A model generated the notes under the pieces. It saw nothing but the letters and a program-made list of their open reading frames with translations, did not search any database and had not been told where the DNA came from. The translations under genes and the position numbers were made by a program. Below are positions 26,366-34,983 of a stretch of DNA of 64,000 nt, one piece after another. The stretch comes from Maribacter sp. BPC-D8 (GTDB lineage: Bacteria > Bacteroidota > Bacteroidia > Flavobacteriales > Flavobacteriaceae), in assembly GCF_035207705.1 (NCBI RefSeq), contig NZ_CP128187.1, forward strand, positions 4,712,001 through 4,776,000. The letters run 5' to 3'. Every line of letters begins with the position of its first letter. Within the stretch, counting starts at the first letter, position 1.

Positions 26366-27101
26366 ATTTGAAAAACATATAAAAGCCAAGTTTCAAGAGC
26401 GGGAGATTAATCCGTCAGAAAATGCTTGGTCCAAAATCTCATCAGAATTAAATACTGATACTGCAAAAAAGAAACCTGTGTATTTATGGTTGGGTGTTGC
26501 TGCCAGCATTGTAGTGTTGCTGGGTGTCGCATTATTTTATTTTAATGAAACAAATGAGTTGAACGAATCACCAATAGAGTTGGTAGATATCGATAATGAA
26601 AATAAGGTTGAAGAGGTAGTCACTAAAGACCCAACTCAGCTGAAAGAAGAACAAGTGGTTATTGTAGAAACAAATACAAAGACAGAAAGTAGGACTATTA
26701 AAAAGGAAGAGTACAAAATACCAGAAGTACAAGAGAGCAAAACTTTAAATGATGCTATTGAAGTAGCGGTTGTAGCGCATGTATCTACAGACCAATCTAC
26801 TTCTAAATTAGAAGTGTCAGACGAAATAATCAATTCAAAAGTAGCAGATATAGTTGCTCAAATAGATGTTTTAGAGCAGTATAGTACGGTTACCGATGCA
26901 GAAGTAGATTCGTTGTTGAAACGAGCACAAGACGAAATTTTACGAGATAAAATATTTAATACAGATAAATCTGTCGATGCAATGGCTTTGTTGACAGAGG
27001 TTGAAGAAGAACTTGATCAATCTTTCCGAGACCAAATTTTTAATTCTTTAAAAGCCGGATTCATAAAAGTGCGAACTGCAGTGGCAGACCGCAATAATTA
27101 A
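26352..27101 (+). CDS. Probable membrane anti-sigma factor
   Basis: 249 residues with a short cytoplasmic N-terminus (1-42, METDKFEKHIKAKFQEREINPSENAWSKISSEL), one transmembrane helix (about 43-64) and a long, acidic, low-complexity periplasmic part. This topology, together with the 14-bp overlap with the ECF sigma gene, suggests that the N-terminus binds the sigma factor. No zinc-binding anti-sigma motif is present. The assignment rests mainly on context. Confidence 0.65.
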   Translation: METDKFEKHIKAKFQEREINPSENAWSKISSELNTDTAKKKPVYLWLGVAASIVVLLGVALFYFNETNELNESPIELVDIDNENKVEEVVTKDPTQLKEEQVVIVETNTKTESRTIKKEEYKIPEVQESKTLNDAIEVAVVAHVSTDQSTSKLEVSDEIINSKVADIVAQIDVLEQYSTVTDAEVDSLLKRAQDEILRDKIFNTDKSVDAMALLTEVEEELDQSFRDQIFNSLKAGFIKVRTAVADRNN

Positions 27102-27188
27102 TCAAACACAAATCGTATTATCCTTCATCGCTATAAATGTTATAGGGACAGGGGACGGAGTTTTATTCATCAAAAAATCAAAATCGAA

Positions 27189-28271
27189 ATGAGAACAATT
27201 ACAATGTATTTAATAGTGGCGCTGACCCTATTTATGGTTCAAAATTCAGTAGGGCAAGAAGACTACCAAAAAACAGTAGATATTTTAAAAGAGCAAAAGC
27301 TAAGTGTAACTAGACAAGAAAAAGAAGCTTTGAAATTTGAAATAGCAGCCATTTCTAAAAAGTTAGCTAATGCTGAAATCACACAAGAAGAAGCTGATAA
27401 TTTAAAAATGGAAGCAGCTGAAAAGCGAGCTCTAAATATTGAAGATAGAATAGCTATAATTAATAATAAAATAGCCTTGTTAGAGCGTAATAATGGCGAG
27501 GTAAAAGAATTGGACACCTTGAATTATAAATTTGCTTTTCAAATCGGTTTTGGCGATGATGACGGTGACGATGCAAAGCTTTTCGGAATTCGACTAAACG
27601 AAAATCCGAATAGAAGAGAACCAATTTATGACAGAAGAACATATTCAGATTTGGTTCTTGCAGTAGGTCTTAATAATGCTATCGTAGACGGTCAATCTTT
27701 AAATGATTCACCATATAAAATAGGAGGTAGTAGGTTTTTTGAAATGGGATGGCAGTGGCGTACACGTGTATTTAAAAACACGAATTTCTTAAGATTTAAT
27801 TACGGATTCTCTTTTCAGTTTAACGGATTAAAACCGAAGGATAATCAGTATTTAGTGTCGCTGGAAAACGGACAGTCAGAACTTCAAGAATTCGATTATG
27901 AGCTAGATAAGTCGAAATTTAGAATGGATAATTTGGTTTTTCCTATGCATTTCGAGTTTGGACCATCAAAGCAGAGTACAAGCGAAAAAAAGATGAGATA
28001 CTCTTTAAAGAATCAATTTAGAGTAGGAGTTGGTGGTTATGGCGGATTTAATATAGGTACACGTCAAAAATTAAAATACAGTCTTGATGGTGATAATGTA
28101 AAAGACAAACTGAAGCGTAGTTATAATACCAATGATTTAATTTATGGTTTAAGTGCCTATGCAGGTGTTGACGGATTTCTGTTATATATGAAATATGATT
28201 TGAATCCTATATTTAAAGATGCAGCTGTAGAGCAGCACAACATTTCTTTAGGTCTTCGTTTCGACCTATAA
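27189..28271 (+). CDS. Outer-membrane beta-barrel protein with N-terminal coiled coil
   Basis: 360 residues: a signal peptide (ending QNSVGQ), a charged alpha-helical stretch of about 25-105 with coiled-coil character (LKEQKLSVTRQEKEALKFEIAAISKKL...), then a beta-barrel of porin type ending in HNISLGLRFDL with C-terminal aromatic/Leu. It may be the output or sensor partner of the sigma/anti-sigma pair just upstream (87-bp gap). Function unknown. Confidence 0.75.
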   Translation: MRTITMYLIVALTLFMVQNSVGQEDYQKTVDILKEQKLSVTRQEKEALKFEIAAISKKLANAEITQEEADNLKMEAAEKRALNIEDRIAIINNKIALLERNNGEVKELDTLNYKFAFQIGFGDDDGDDAKLFGIRLNENPNRREPIYDRRTYSDLVLAVGLNNAIVDGQSLNDSPYKIGGSRFFEMGWQWRTRVFKNTNFLRFNYGFSFQFNGLKPKDNQYLVSLENGQSELQEFDYELDKSKFRMDNLVFPMHFEFGPSKQSTSEKKMRYSLKNQFRVGVGGYGGFNIGTRQKLKYSLDGDNVKDKLKRSYNTNDLIYGLSAYAGVDGFLLYMKYDLNPIFKDAAVEQHNISLGLRFDL

Positions 28272-28329
28272 AAAGAAATTCATCAATCAAATTAGCTGTG
28301 GTACCGTGTGTAAAAACCGGTTACTACAG

Positions 28330-28581
28330 CTAATTATTTGTATTAGATAGTTCTCGATTCATCTCTTCGGTAAACTCATTCTCATAATAACCACGTTTAC
28401 AATGACTGCACTCTGCCGTAGTCGTGCTAGATATTTTAAAAAGCTTGATCCAAAATATATGAAAATAGTTCTTTTGGGTGATAGCAGTTAATGTCCCGCG
28501 TTGCTGGCAATACGGACATGTACAGTTAAAAAGTTTTTTAGTTTCGGGCTTTCCTGGTCTAGTGCCAAAGAATAGAATCAT
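28330..28581 (-). CDS. Small zinc-ribbon protein
   Basis: 83 residues with two CxxC knuckles: C22-P-Y-C (NCTCPYCQQRG) and C-S-H-C (AECSHCKRGYY) about 35 residues later, separated by an aromatic stretch (KNYFHIFWIKLFKIS). The C-terminus is acidic. A minus-strand TAATTTTG -7 element is at 28618-28611, about 30 bp upstream, with no clear -33. Function unknown. Confidence 0.75.
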   Translation of the reverse strand: MILFFGTRPGKPETKKLFNCTCPYCQQRGTLTAITQKNYFHIFWIKLFKISSTTTAECSHCKRGYYENEFTEEMNRELSNTNN

Positions 28582-28650
28582 TATTGCTATTTTTGATGTT
28601 CTAATTTACACAAAATTATTTCCCTCTTTTGGAGGGACTAAGGGAGGAAT

Positions 28651-30636
28651 ATGATTTCAAAAATTACCATAGATAAAGTATATGAATCTGCTCGACTAGA
28701 AGAGGTTATTGGTGATTTTGTACAGTTAAAAAAATCTGGATCCAATTTTAAAGGACTTAGCCCTTTTTCTGATGAAAGATCACCAAGTTTTATGGTATCA
28801 CCTGTAAAGCAGATCTGGAAAGATTTCAGTAGTGGAAAAGGAGGTAATGTAGTCGCATTTTTAATGGAGCACGAGCATTTTACCTATCCTGAGGCTATAA
28901 AATACTTAGCAAAGAAATATAATGTTGAAGTAGAGGAGACTGAGCAATCTAACGAACAAAAAGAACAAGCTAGCGAACGTGAGAGTATGTACCTGGTGTC
29001 TGAATTCGCCCAAACGCATTTTAAGGAAATGTTGTGGCAATCAGAGTTGGGTAAGGCAATAGGACTTAGCTATTTTAAGGAACGTGGTTTTACAGATGAA
29101 ACCATTAAGAAATTTGAGTTAGGATATTGCCTAGATAATTGGGACGGATTTACAACTGCAGCTTTAGATAAAGGGTATAAACTAGAATATCTTGCTAAAA
29201 CAGGGTTGACCATAGTTAAGGAAGATCCTAATAATCCGAATGGATCACGAAAATTCGATCGATTCAAGGGTAGGGTGATGTTTCCTATCCATTCTTTAAG
29301 TGGTCGTGTACTTGGTTTCGGTGGGCGTATTTTAACGAACGATAAAAAGGCAGCCAAGTATCTGAATTCTCCCGAAAGTGACATCTACCATAAGAGTAAG
29401 GTGTTGTACGGTATTTACCATGCTAAGCAATCTATCGCTAAAGAAGACAATTGCTATTTGGTAGAAGGGTATACCGATGTAATTCAATTTGTACAACGCG
29501 GTATTGATAACGTGGTATCTTCTAGTGGTACAGCATTGACGCCCGAGCAAATTAGGCTCATCAATAGATTGACCAAAAATATTACGGTATTATTTGATGG
29601 TGATGCGGCAGGTTTACGAGCATCGCTACGTGGTATCGATCTTATTTTGGAACAAGGTATGAATGTGCGCGTTTGTACATTTCCAGAAGGTGAGGATCCA
29701 GACAGTTTTGCAAAGAACAATGAGTTGGAAGATGTCATGACCTACCTTAATGACAACTCTAAAGATTTTATTCAATTCAAGGCATCGCTTCTGGTAAAAG
29801 AGGCAGATAACGATCCAATAAAGAGAGCAGATACGGTAAGGGATATTGTGAACAGTATTGCCAAGATTCCCGATCGCATACAGCAAGAGATCTATATTCA
29901 AGAGTGTGCGCAGATCATGAATATATCTGAAGCAGTTTTGTATAATACACTTGCTCAAATAGGTAAGAAAGAAGAGAAGAATGTACAGGCACCACAAAAA
30001 GAGGAGCAGAAAGCTTTTGATGTTGTTCGTAATACAGATCAGGAAAAAGAAGAAAAAGTTGATGTACAGTATTTGCTAGAGCGAAAAATTATTGAATCGC
30101 TTATGCTATATGGTAATCTCAAAGAACAGTTTGAAGATCTGGTGTTGAAAGAAAATGATGCCGGAGATTTAGTGTTGGAGCCAGAATTATCTGAAATTAA
30201 AGTATACGAGAAAATCTATTTGGATCTGCAAGAAGATGAAATAGAATTGGCCAATGAAGATTTTCGTAAAATGTATGCTAGACTGATCGAAGCCTTAAAT
30301 GAAAAAGAAGAATTTTCGATCACCAATTTTGTGAATGGTTTAGAGCAAGAAATGGCAAACCAGATTTCTTCTATTTTAATGGAAGAGGAACGGTATACCT
30401 TAGATGACTGGGAACGTAAAGAAATTTTTCCAAAGAGTAAAGAAATAGGTGTTGCGCAGTTGGTAAGTGAGACGATACTAACGTTGCGTTGTTTTTTGAT
30501 TAAAAAGAGAATGAATACTTTGCAAAATACAACACAAGATTCTACTACAGATCATAGAGAAGTTCTTGAAGAGATTATGAATTACATTCAGTTGAATAAA
30601 TTGCTGAATAAGAAATTAAATAGGGTATTGTCTTGA
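28651..30636 (+). CDS. dnaG: DNA primase lacking the zinc-ligand residues
   Basis: 661 residues; makes RNA primers at the replication fork. The N-terminal CHC2-like domain (1-95) is clearly homologous to DnaG, but all four zinc ligands are replaced: aligned with E. coli C40, H43, C61 and C64 are Ser37, Ser40, Asp58 and Ser61. The TOPRIM catalytic core is normal (VEGYTDVIQF and LFDGDAAGLRAS with the Glu and Asp residues). The C-terminal helicase-interaction region extends to 661. A purine-rich GGGAGG lies just before the ATG, unusual in this phylum. The sequence is otherwise intact and presumably essential. A terminator follows. Confidence 0.93.
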   Translation: MISKITIDKVYESARLEEVIGDFVQLKKSGSNFKGLSPFSDERSPSFMVSPVKQIWKDFSSGKGGNVVAFLMEHEHFTYPEAIKYLAKKYNVEVEETEQSNEQKEQASERESMYLVSEFAQTHFKEMLWQSELGKAIGLSYFKERGFTDETIKKFELGYCLDNWDGFTTAALDKGYKLEYLAKTGLTIVKEDPNNPNGSRKFDRFKGRVMFPIHSLSGRVLGFGGRILTNDKKAAKYLNSPESDIYHKSKVLYGIYHAKQSIAKEDNCYLVEGYTDVIQFVQRGIDNVVSSSGTALTPEQIRLINRLTKNITVLFDGDAAGLRASLRGIDLILEQGMNVRVCTFPEGEDPDSFAKNNELEDVMTYLNDNSKDFIQFKASLLVKEADNDPIKRADTVRDIVNSIAKIPDRIQQEIYIQECAQIMNISEAVLYNTLAQIGKKEEKNVQAPQKEEQKAFDVVRNTDQEKEEKVDVQYLLERKIIESLMLYGNLKEQFEDLVLKENDAGDLVLEPELSEIKVYEKIYLDLQEDEIELANEDFRKMYARLIEALNEKEEFSITNFVNGLEQEMANQISSILMEEERYTLDDWERKEIFPKSKEIGVAQLVSETILTLRCFLIKKRMNTLQNTTQDSTTDHREVLEEIMNYIQLNKLLNKKLNRVLS

Positions 30637-30657
30637 TTCTCAGAAAGTATCATAAAT

Positions 30658-30690
30658 AAAAAAGACCTGCTAAAAGCAGGTCTTTTTTTA
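30658..30690. terminator. Bidirectional intrinsic terminator between dnaG and the regulator
   Basis: The AAAGACCTGCT/AGCAGGTCTTT stem is flanked by A- and T-runs on both sides, between convergent genes ending at 30636 (+) and 30711 (-). Confidence 0.9.
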
Positions 30691-30710
30691 TTTTATTCAG
30701 TTGTAAGAAT

Positions 30711-31340
30711 TTAGTACAATTCTAAGGCTTTTGCCTGTTGTAATAAATCTACCATGTTGTCTACATTTAATTTTTTCATTAAACGAGCTTTGTAGGTACT
30801 TACTGTTTTTTCATTTAGGTTCAAGCCTAATGCAACTTCTTTGTTACGTTTACCACTAGCTAAAAGTTTTAATACTTCTATTTCTCTAGTAGATAGTTTT
30901 CTAAAGAACCTTCTTGGTTTTTTAGTTCCTTCATCGAAAGCAAGACGTTGTGCAAGTTCGTTTGTAATGAACATACTACCTTCACTTACTTTAGTTACTG
31001 CTGCAGTAATGTATTCTACACCAGATGATTTCGATAAATATCCGAATGCACCAGCTCTAATGGCACTTAAGGCGTAAACATCTTCAGATTGACCGCTGTA
31101 CATAAGGACTTTTACGTCCGCGTAATCTTTTTTAATTCTGCGTAATGCCGCTATTCCATTTACATCAGGAATATCCATTTCTAGCATGACTACATCGGGG
31201 GTTGTGTCTTTAAGTTTTTCAAAAAGTTCTTCGGTATTAGCTACCTCATCGATCAGTTCAAATCCCTCAGCGGATTCTAGAACCTTCCTAACTCCCATTC
31301 TTATGATAGGGTGGTTATCCGCTATTAAAACTTTGATCAT
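30711..31340 (-). CDS. NarL/LuxR-type response regulator with Glu at the phospho-acceptor site
   Basis: 209 residues: a receiver domain (1-120) and a LuxR-type HTH (about 145-205, LSTREIEVLKLLASGKRNKEVALGLNLNEKTVSTYKARLMKKL). The receiver has Asp8 (IADNHP), a Ser in LMYSGQ and a Lys in GYLSKS, but the phosphorylated Asp is replaced by Glu54 in VVMLEMDIPDVNG, and the second acidic residue is Asn9. It may thus act constitutively or by another signal. No histidine kinase gene is adjacent. Cytoplasmic DNA-binding regulator; targets unknown. Confidence 0.9.
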   Translation of the reverse strand: MIKVLIADNHPIIRMGVRKVLESAEGFELIDEVANTEELFEKLKDTTPDVVMLEMDIPDVNGIAALRRIKKDYADVKVLMYSGQSEDVYALSAIRAGAFGYLSKSSGVEYITAAVTKVSEGSMFITNELAQRLAFDEGTKKPRRFFRKLSTREIEVLKLLASGKRNKEVALGLNLNEKTVSTYKARLMKKLNVDNMVDLLQQAKALELY

Positions 31341-31504
31341 TAATTGTTTTTTTATATAGATTTTGGAACCTTTTTGTCTGAAAAGACTACATGCAATGTA
31401 AGGCTTAAAATTCTAAATTAGAAGTCAAAGTTGCATTATTTTATTAGTAACGTATAATTTCAGACTTTATTTTCGATTTAATACCTTGATTCTTAGATGA
31501 GTTG

Positions 31505-32293
31505 TTATTTTAACTGTTTTGGGATCTCACAAACGGGTATTGGTAGCATTTTATGTTGGTTCATTGTATTGAGTCTTATGAATATAGTAAAGACCTCTTT
31601 CTTTCTACCTTCAAAGTCATCAACTGTTTTACCCTCGTCTTTCATATTCATCGCCCATTCTAGCTCAGGGTAAGAAGCACCGATCTGATCTTCATCTGTT
31701 CTATCATCGCCCCACAATCCATCTGTTGGTGCAGCACCGATTATCTCTTCATTTATACCTAAAACCTTGGCAATGGCATAAACTTCGGTTTTCATTAAAT
31801 CTGCTATCGGACTCAAATCTACGCCGCCATCTCCGTATTTGGTGTAAAATCCTACTCCGAAATCTTCGACCTTATTACCAGTTCCGGCTACAAGGTAGCT
31901 TTCAAGTGCTGCAAAGTAATAAAGACTAGTCATACGTAAACGAGCTCGCGTATTTGCCAAAGACATAAATCTGTCCTCTTCATTATCAACAGCGGGTAAG
32001 GCAGCTACGAAACTATCGAACACCGGTGTAAGGTTTACCGGTTGTCTTTTTACATTCTTAAAATTCTCTTGTAACCACTCAATATGGCGAGATGCTCGGT
32101 CACTTTGATTCTCGGCTTGGTGAATCGGCATTTCTAAGCAAAGAAGGTCTAAACCAGTCTTAGCACATAGGGTTGAAGTGACTGCAGAATCTATTCCGCC
32201 AGATATACCAATGACAAAACCTTTCTGTTTTGCATTTGTGGCATAATCCTTTAACCAATTAACAATGTGCTCAATTACCTTTTCCGTTTGCAT
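31505..32293 (-). CDS. nadE: NAD+ synthase
   Basis: 262 residues from the ATG at 32293 (MQTEKVIEHIVNWLKDY); a frame extending to a TTG at 32320 is less likely. It adenylates and amidates nicotinic acid adenine dinucleotide. The ATP-pyrophosphatase P-loop is SGGIDSAV (about 31-38), followed by GTGNKVEDFGVGFYTKYGDGGVDLSPIADLMKTEVY and PTDGLW. No glutaminase domain, so it is the ammonia-dependent type. It is divergent from gldB, sharing a 70-bp intergenic region. Confidence 0.94.
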   Translation of the reverse strand: MQTEKVIEHIVNWLKDYATNAKQKGFVIGISGGIDSAVTSTLCAKTGLDLLCLEMPIHQAENQSDRASRHIEWLQENFKNVKRQPVNLTPVFDSFVAALPAVDNEEDRFMSLANTRARLRMTSLYYFAALESYLVAGTGNKVEDFGVGFYTKYGDGGVDLSPIADLMKTEVYAIAKVLGINEEIIGAAPTDGLWGDDRTDEDQIGASYPELEWAMNMKDEGKTVDDFEGRKKEVFTIFIRLNTMNQHKMLPIPVCEIPKQLK

Positions 32294-32321
32294 ACCGCTC
32301 TTATTATTTAGTAAAATCAAT

Positions 32322-32329
32322 TAACTTTG
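32322..32329 (+). promoter_or_regulatory. Putative -7 element for gldB-gldC
   Basis: TAACTTTG matches TAnnTTTG; no TTG at the -33 distance. It would start transcription near 32336, about 28 bp before the gldB ATG at 32364. Confidence 0.45.
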
Positions 32330-32363
32330 CCATAAAAATAAGTTGAACACTGTGAATAATAAA

Positions 32364-33342
32364 ATGTATTGTAAAATACTTGCCAAGGTCAAACCTATTT
32401 TTATACTATTATCAGTTTTTTTCATTCTTTCTAGCTGTAATGATAGTGATAAGGTAGCCGAAGAGATAGCCGCTATACCGATGCACCTGAAAATTTCGCG
32501 ATTTGATCGTGAGTTTGCCGCTTCTGGCGAAAAGGGATTACCGGCATTGCGTAAAACGTATCCGTACTTATTTCCGGCACCAGATAGTGTTTGGATCGCC
32601 AAGATGGAAGATTCCCTTCAAATAGAATTGTTTCAAGAGGTGGGTAATGCCTTCCGTAGTTTTGAAGATGAAGAAGAAGGGCTGGTGCAATTGTTTAAAC
32701 ACATTAAATATTATTTCCCAGAATACAAGGTGCCAAAAGTACTTACGGTAACCAATGATGTAGATTATAATAATAGAATTATTTTAACCGATAGTCTGTT
32801 ATTTATCAGTCTTGATAATTACTTGGGTTCTGAGCATAAGTATTATGGCGGGTTTCAGCGGTACATCGCACAGTCTTTAAATCGCAATTTTTTAGTAAGT
32901 GATGTGGCTAGTGCATTTGCAAAGCAAGTAGTACCAAGACCTAGAGACCGTACATATCTTGCTCGAATGGTTTACTTCGGTAAAGAATTATACCTGAAGG
33001 ATGAATTGATGCCAGAGGCTACCGACGGTAAAAAAAATAGGATACTCTGAAGCAGAAATAGAATGGGCAATTGCGAACGAAGAACCTATGTGGAGAAATT
33101 TTATAGAGAACGAATATTTATACAGTACCGACAATAAATTAAACCAGCGATTTCTAGATCCTGCTCCGTTTTCAAAATTCGGATTAGAATTAGACAACGA
33201 ATCGCCAGGTAAGTTGGGTCGTTACGTAGGTTGGCAAATTGTGCGTGCCTTTATGAAAAATAATGACGTAAGCATAAAGCAATTAATGACGATGCCTGCG
33301 GAAGAAATATTTAAGAAATCAAATTACAAACCGAGAAATTAG
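32364..33342 (+). pseudogene. gldB: Gliding motility lipoprotein GldB, interrupted by a +1 frameshift in an A8 run
   Basis: Frame 1 from ATG 32364 encodes a lipoprotein signal (FFILSSC, Cys25) and about 228 residues of GldB, ending at a stop at 33048-33050. The rest of GldB (IGYSEAEIEWAIANEEPMWR...NYKPRN) continues in the +1 frame to 33342. The break is in eight A at 33030-33037; with seven A the reading frame is continuous at normal GldB length (~325 residues). GldB is a cell-envelope lipoprotein needed for gliding in Flavobacterium. Alternatives are a sequencing error, an on/off contingency tract, or transcriptional slippage. The neighbouring gldC is intact. Confidence 0.88.
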
Positions 33343-33684
33343 ATGGCAGATTTACATACTTCAGAAATTACACTGCGCGTAGGATTAGATGAAAATAGAA
33401 TTCCGGAAAAATTAAACTGGTCTGCACAAGACGGTGGTATTGAAAATGAGGAAATCAAGGCTATGTTATTATCTGTTTGGGATAGTAAAAACCAAGAGTC
33501 TTTGAAAATTGACTTGTGGACAAAAGATATGCCCGTTGATGAAATGAAAACATTTTTTCACCAGACATTGGTTTCTTTGACCGATACTTTTCAAAAGGCG
33601 ACACAAGACGATAAAATGACGGCTACCATGAAAGATTTCTGTGATTACTTCGCAGAAAACCTAAATCTTAAAGAAAAAGACTAA
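33343..33684 (+). CDS. gldC: Gliding motility protein GldC
   Basis: A 113-residue cytoplasmic-type protein without signal peptide, directly abutting gldB (start on the base after the stop). The sequence SEITLRVGLDENRIPEKLNWSAQDGG...LSVWD...LKIDLWTKDMPVDEMKTFFHQTLVSLTDTF is typical GldC. It is accessory rather than essential for gliding in Flavobacterium johnsoniae. Its stop overlaps the end of the convergent downstream gene. Confidence 0.92.
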   Translation: MADLHTSEITLRVGLDENRIPEKLNWSAQDGGIENEEIKAMLLSVWDSKNQESLKIDLWTKDMPVDEMKTFFHQTLVSLTDTFQKATQDDKMTATMKDFCDYFAENLNLKEKD

Positions 33685-34340
33685 GCTGTTTTTAGTTTCT
33701 TTTTTCCTTTCGTTTTTTTAATCCAGTAGATAATATAGGCAGTCCCAAAAACGGACGGAGTCATCCATGCCCAAAGTGTATCTTGGTGCATACCTGCAAC
33801 TATAAATGCGGTAACCGAGGCTATAAGTGCACCTAACATTCTACTAAGGTGATTTATGAGCCAAAGCTTCCTGTTTTCTAATGTGTTCTTAAATAGTTTA
33901 TAATCTCCATAAGGTAGAAATAGACCTATTATTCCGAAGAACAGAAAAAGAATACTGTGAGAATAGCCGTTTAGGAGTCCGGTGACACCAAAGCCAATCA
34001 TCAATAGAGCCGATAAAGCCATAATGCCGGAAACCAATTTATCGGTCAAATTTGCTTTTGTTTTTTTGACAGATTTAAATGTGAGTGCTCTATTACCCGC
34101 TAACACCATATAAATAGTAAAAATACCGATCAAGAATAAAAAGGTATTGATGTGGTTAGGCATTCTCGCAATCACTAAAGAAATCGCAGAACTAATAATC
34201 ATAGACCACGAAAACCATTTGCCCAATCGCTTATGGTTTAGCCTTCCCTTTTTAACAACAATACTCGCAATGCCAGTAATTAGCCCCACACCGCCAAAAA
34301 AAGCATGTATGTAAATGAAGATTTCAATGATATTTTCCAT
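33681..34340 (-). CDS. DUF2306-like multi-pass membrane protein
   Basis: 219 residues with about seven hydrophobic helices. The first helix and the loop after it (IHAFFGGVGLITGIASIVVKKGRLNHKRLGKWF) resemble the DUF2306 start, with His13 and His37 as candidate haem or metal ligands. The C-terminus is a basic KKTKGKKKLK tail. Function unknown. It is convergent with gldC, with a 4-bp overlap at the stops. Confidence 0.7.
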   Translation of the reverse strand: MENIIEIFIYIHAFFGGVGLITGIASIVVKKGRLNHKRLGKWFSWSMIISSAISLVIARMPNHINTFLFLIGIFTIYMVLAGNRALTFKSVKKTKANLTDKLVSGIMALSALLMIGFGVTGLLNGYSHSILFLFFGIIGLFLPYGDYKLFKNTLENRKLWLINHLSRMLGALIASVTAFIVAGMHQDTLWAWMTPSVFGTAYIIYWIKKTKGKKKLKTA

Positions 34341-34390
34341 GGTTGGTTGGTTTTATGTTACTCAAAGATGGAATAATCATTGTTTGGAAA

Positions 34391-34529
34391 ATAAGTTAAG
34401 TTACTCAATTGTAAGTTTTGGGTGCTGAGTTGTGTTTGGAGGGAAGTGCGAGGTTTAAGGTACAAGGTACAAAGTCGCAAGTAAAGAGTATACGTTATTG
34501 CGAGGAGCTTTTTTGCGCCGTGGCAATCT
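34391..34529. repeat. Heptad array plus GCGAGGAGC module, copy 1
   Basis: A degenerate 7-bp array (words with AGG, AAG or TTG endings, clearest at 34454-34495) leads through TATACGT into ATTGCGAGGAGC ... GTGGCAATCT (34497-34529). The last module is an imperfect palindrome (ATTGC.../...GGCAAT). The array-plus-module unit recurs at 34692-34767 and 34887-34946, and the module alone at 51587-51618 and 51753-51786. Confidence 0.7.
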
Positions 34530-34548
34530 ATGGTCTTGATATTATCAA

Positions 34549-34675
34549 TGTCAGTTCGAGTGGTTTTATGATGTAGCATAGCGGAGTCATAAAATTGTAT
34601 CGAGAACAGGTTTGGAACACACGAAGGTTCTCGATACAAATTTTCTCATACTTCGAAAATTCACTCGAACTGACA
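34549..34675. repeat. ~125-bp palindromic intergenic element, copy 2
   Basis: Outer arms TGTCAGTTCGAGTG/CACTCGAACTGACA, inner arms TTGTATCGAGAAC/GTTCTCGATACAA, and a conserved central AGGTTTGGAACAC loop. This is the best-preserved class of the four copies. Confidence 0.9.
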
Positions 34676-34691
34676 TTACGTTTTGCTATGG

Positions 34692-34767
34692 TAAAGAGTA
34701 TTAAGTACAAAGTCTTAAGTAAAAAGTATACGTTATTGCGAGGAGCTTTTTAGCGACGTGGCAATCT
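34692..34767. repeat. Heptad array plus GCGAGGAGC module, copy 2
   Basis: Five words ending AAG or GAG in 7-bp register, then TATACGT and ATTGCGAGGAGC...GACGTGGCAATCT. It repeats the organisation of 34391-34529. Confidence 0.75.
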
Positions 34768-34804
34768 GTCGAACCAAAGTAACTATGTGAGTTCTTTGTA
34801 CCAT

Positions 34805-34870
34805 TGTCAGTCTGAGCGCAGTCGAAGACCCTTGCGTGTTCCATTCCCTTCGACTGCGCTCAGGGTGACA
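34805..34870. repeat. 66-bp palindrome with GCGCAGTCGAAG arms
   Basis: The arms begin TGTCAGTCTGAGCGCAG and end CTGCGCTCAGGGTGACA, each ~23 bp and nearly perfectly complementary, around a 20-bp centre holding CGTGTTCCA. A related copy is at 51838-51916, and a half-arm at 5328-5347. Confidence 0.85.
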
Positions 34871-34886
34871 TTTTGCTTTACGGTAG

Positions 34887-34946
34887 TACTAAGTATTAAG
34901 TAAAAAGAATAGGTATTGCGAGGAGTTTTCTGCGACGTGACAATCT
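34887..34946. repeat. Heptad array plus GCGAGGAGC module, copy 3
   Basis: Three words ending AAG, one AATAGGT, then ATTGCGAGGAGTTTTCTG and CGACGTGACAATCT. This is a slightly diverged third copy of the unit. Confidence 0.7.
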
Positions 34947-34983
34947 GGTCGCTAGAAGAACAAAACTACTCTAACAGAAATTT

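Noticed and set aside
33088-33342. Separate small gene after gldB
   Set aside because: It is the frameshifted C-terminal part of GldB, joined by removing one A from the A8 run.
34358-34710. Two minus-strand ORFs of 60-93 residues
   Set aside because: Located in the repeat mosaic; sequence is a translation of heptad words and palindrome arms.
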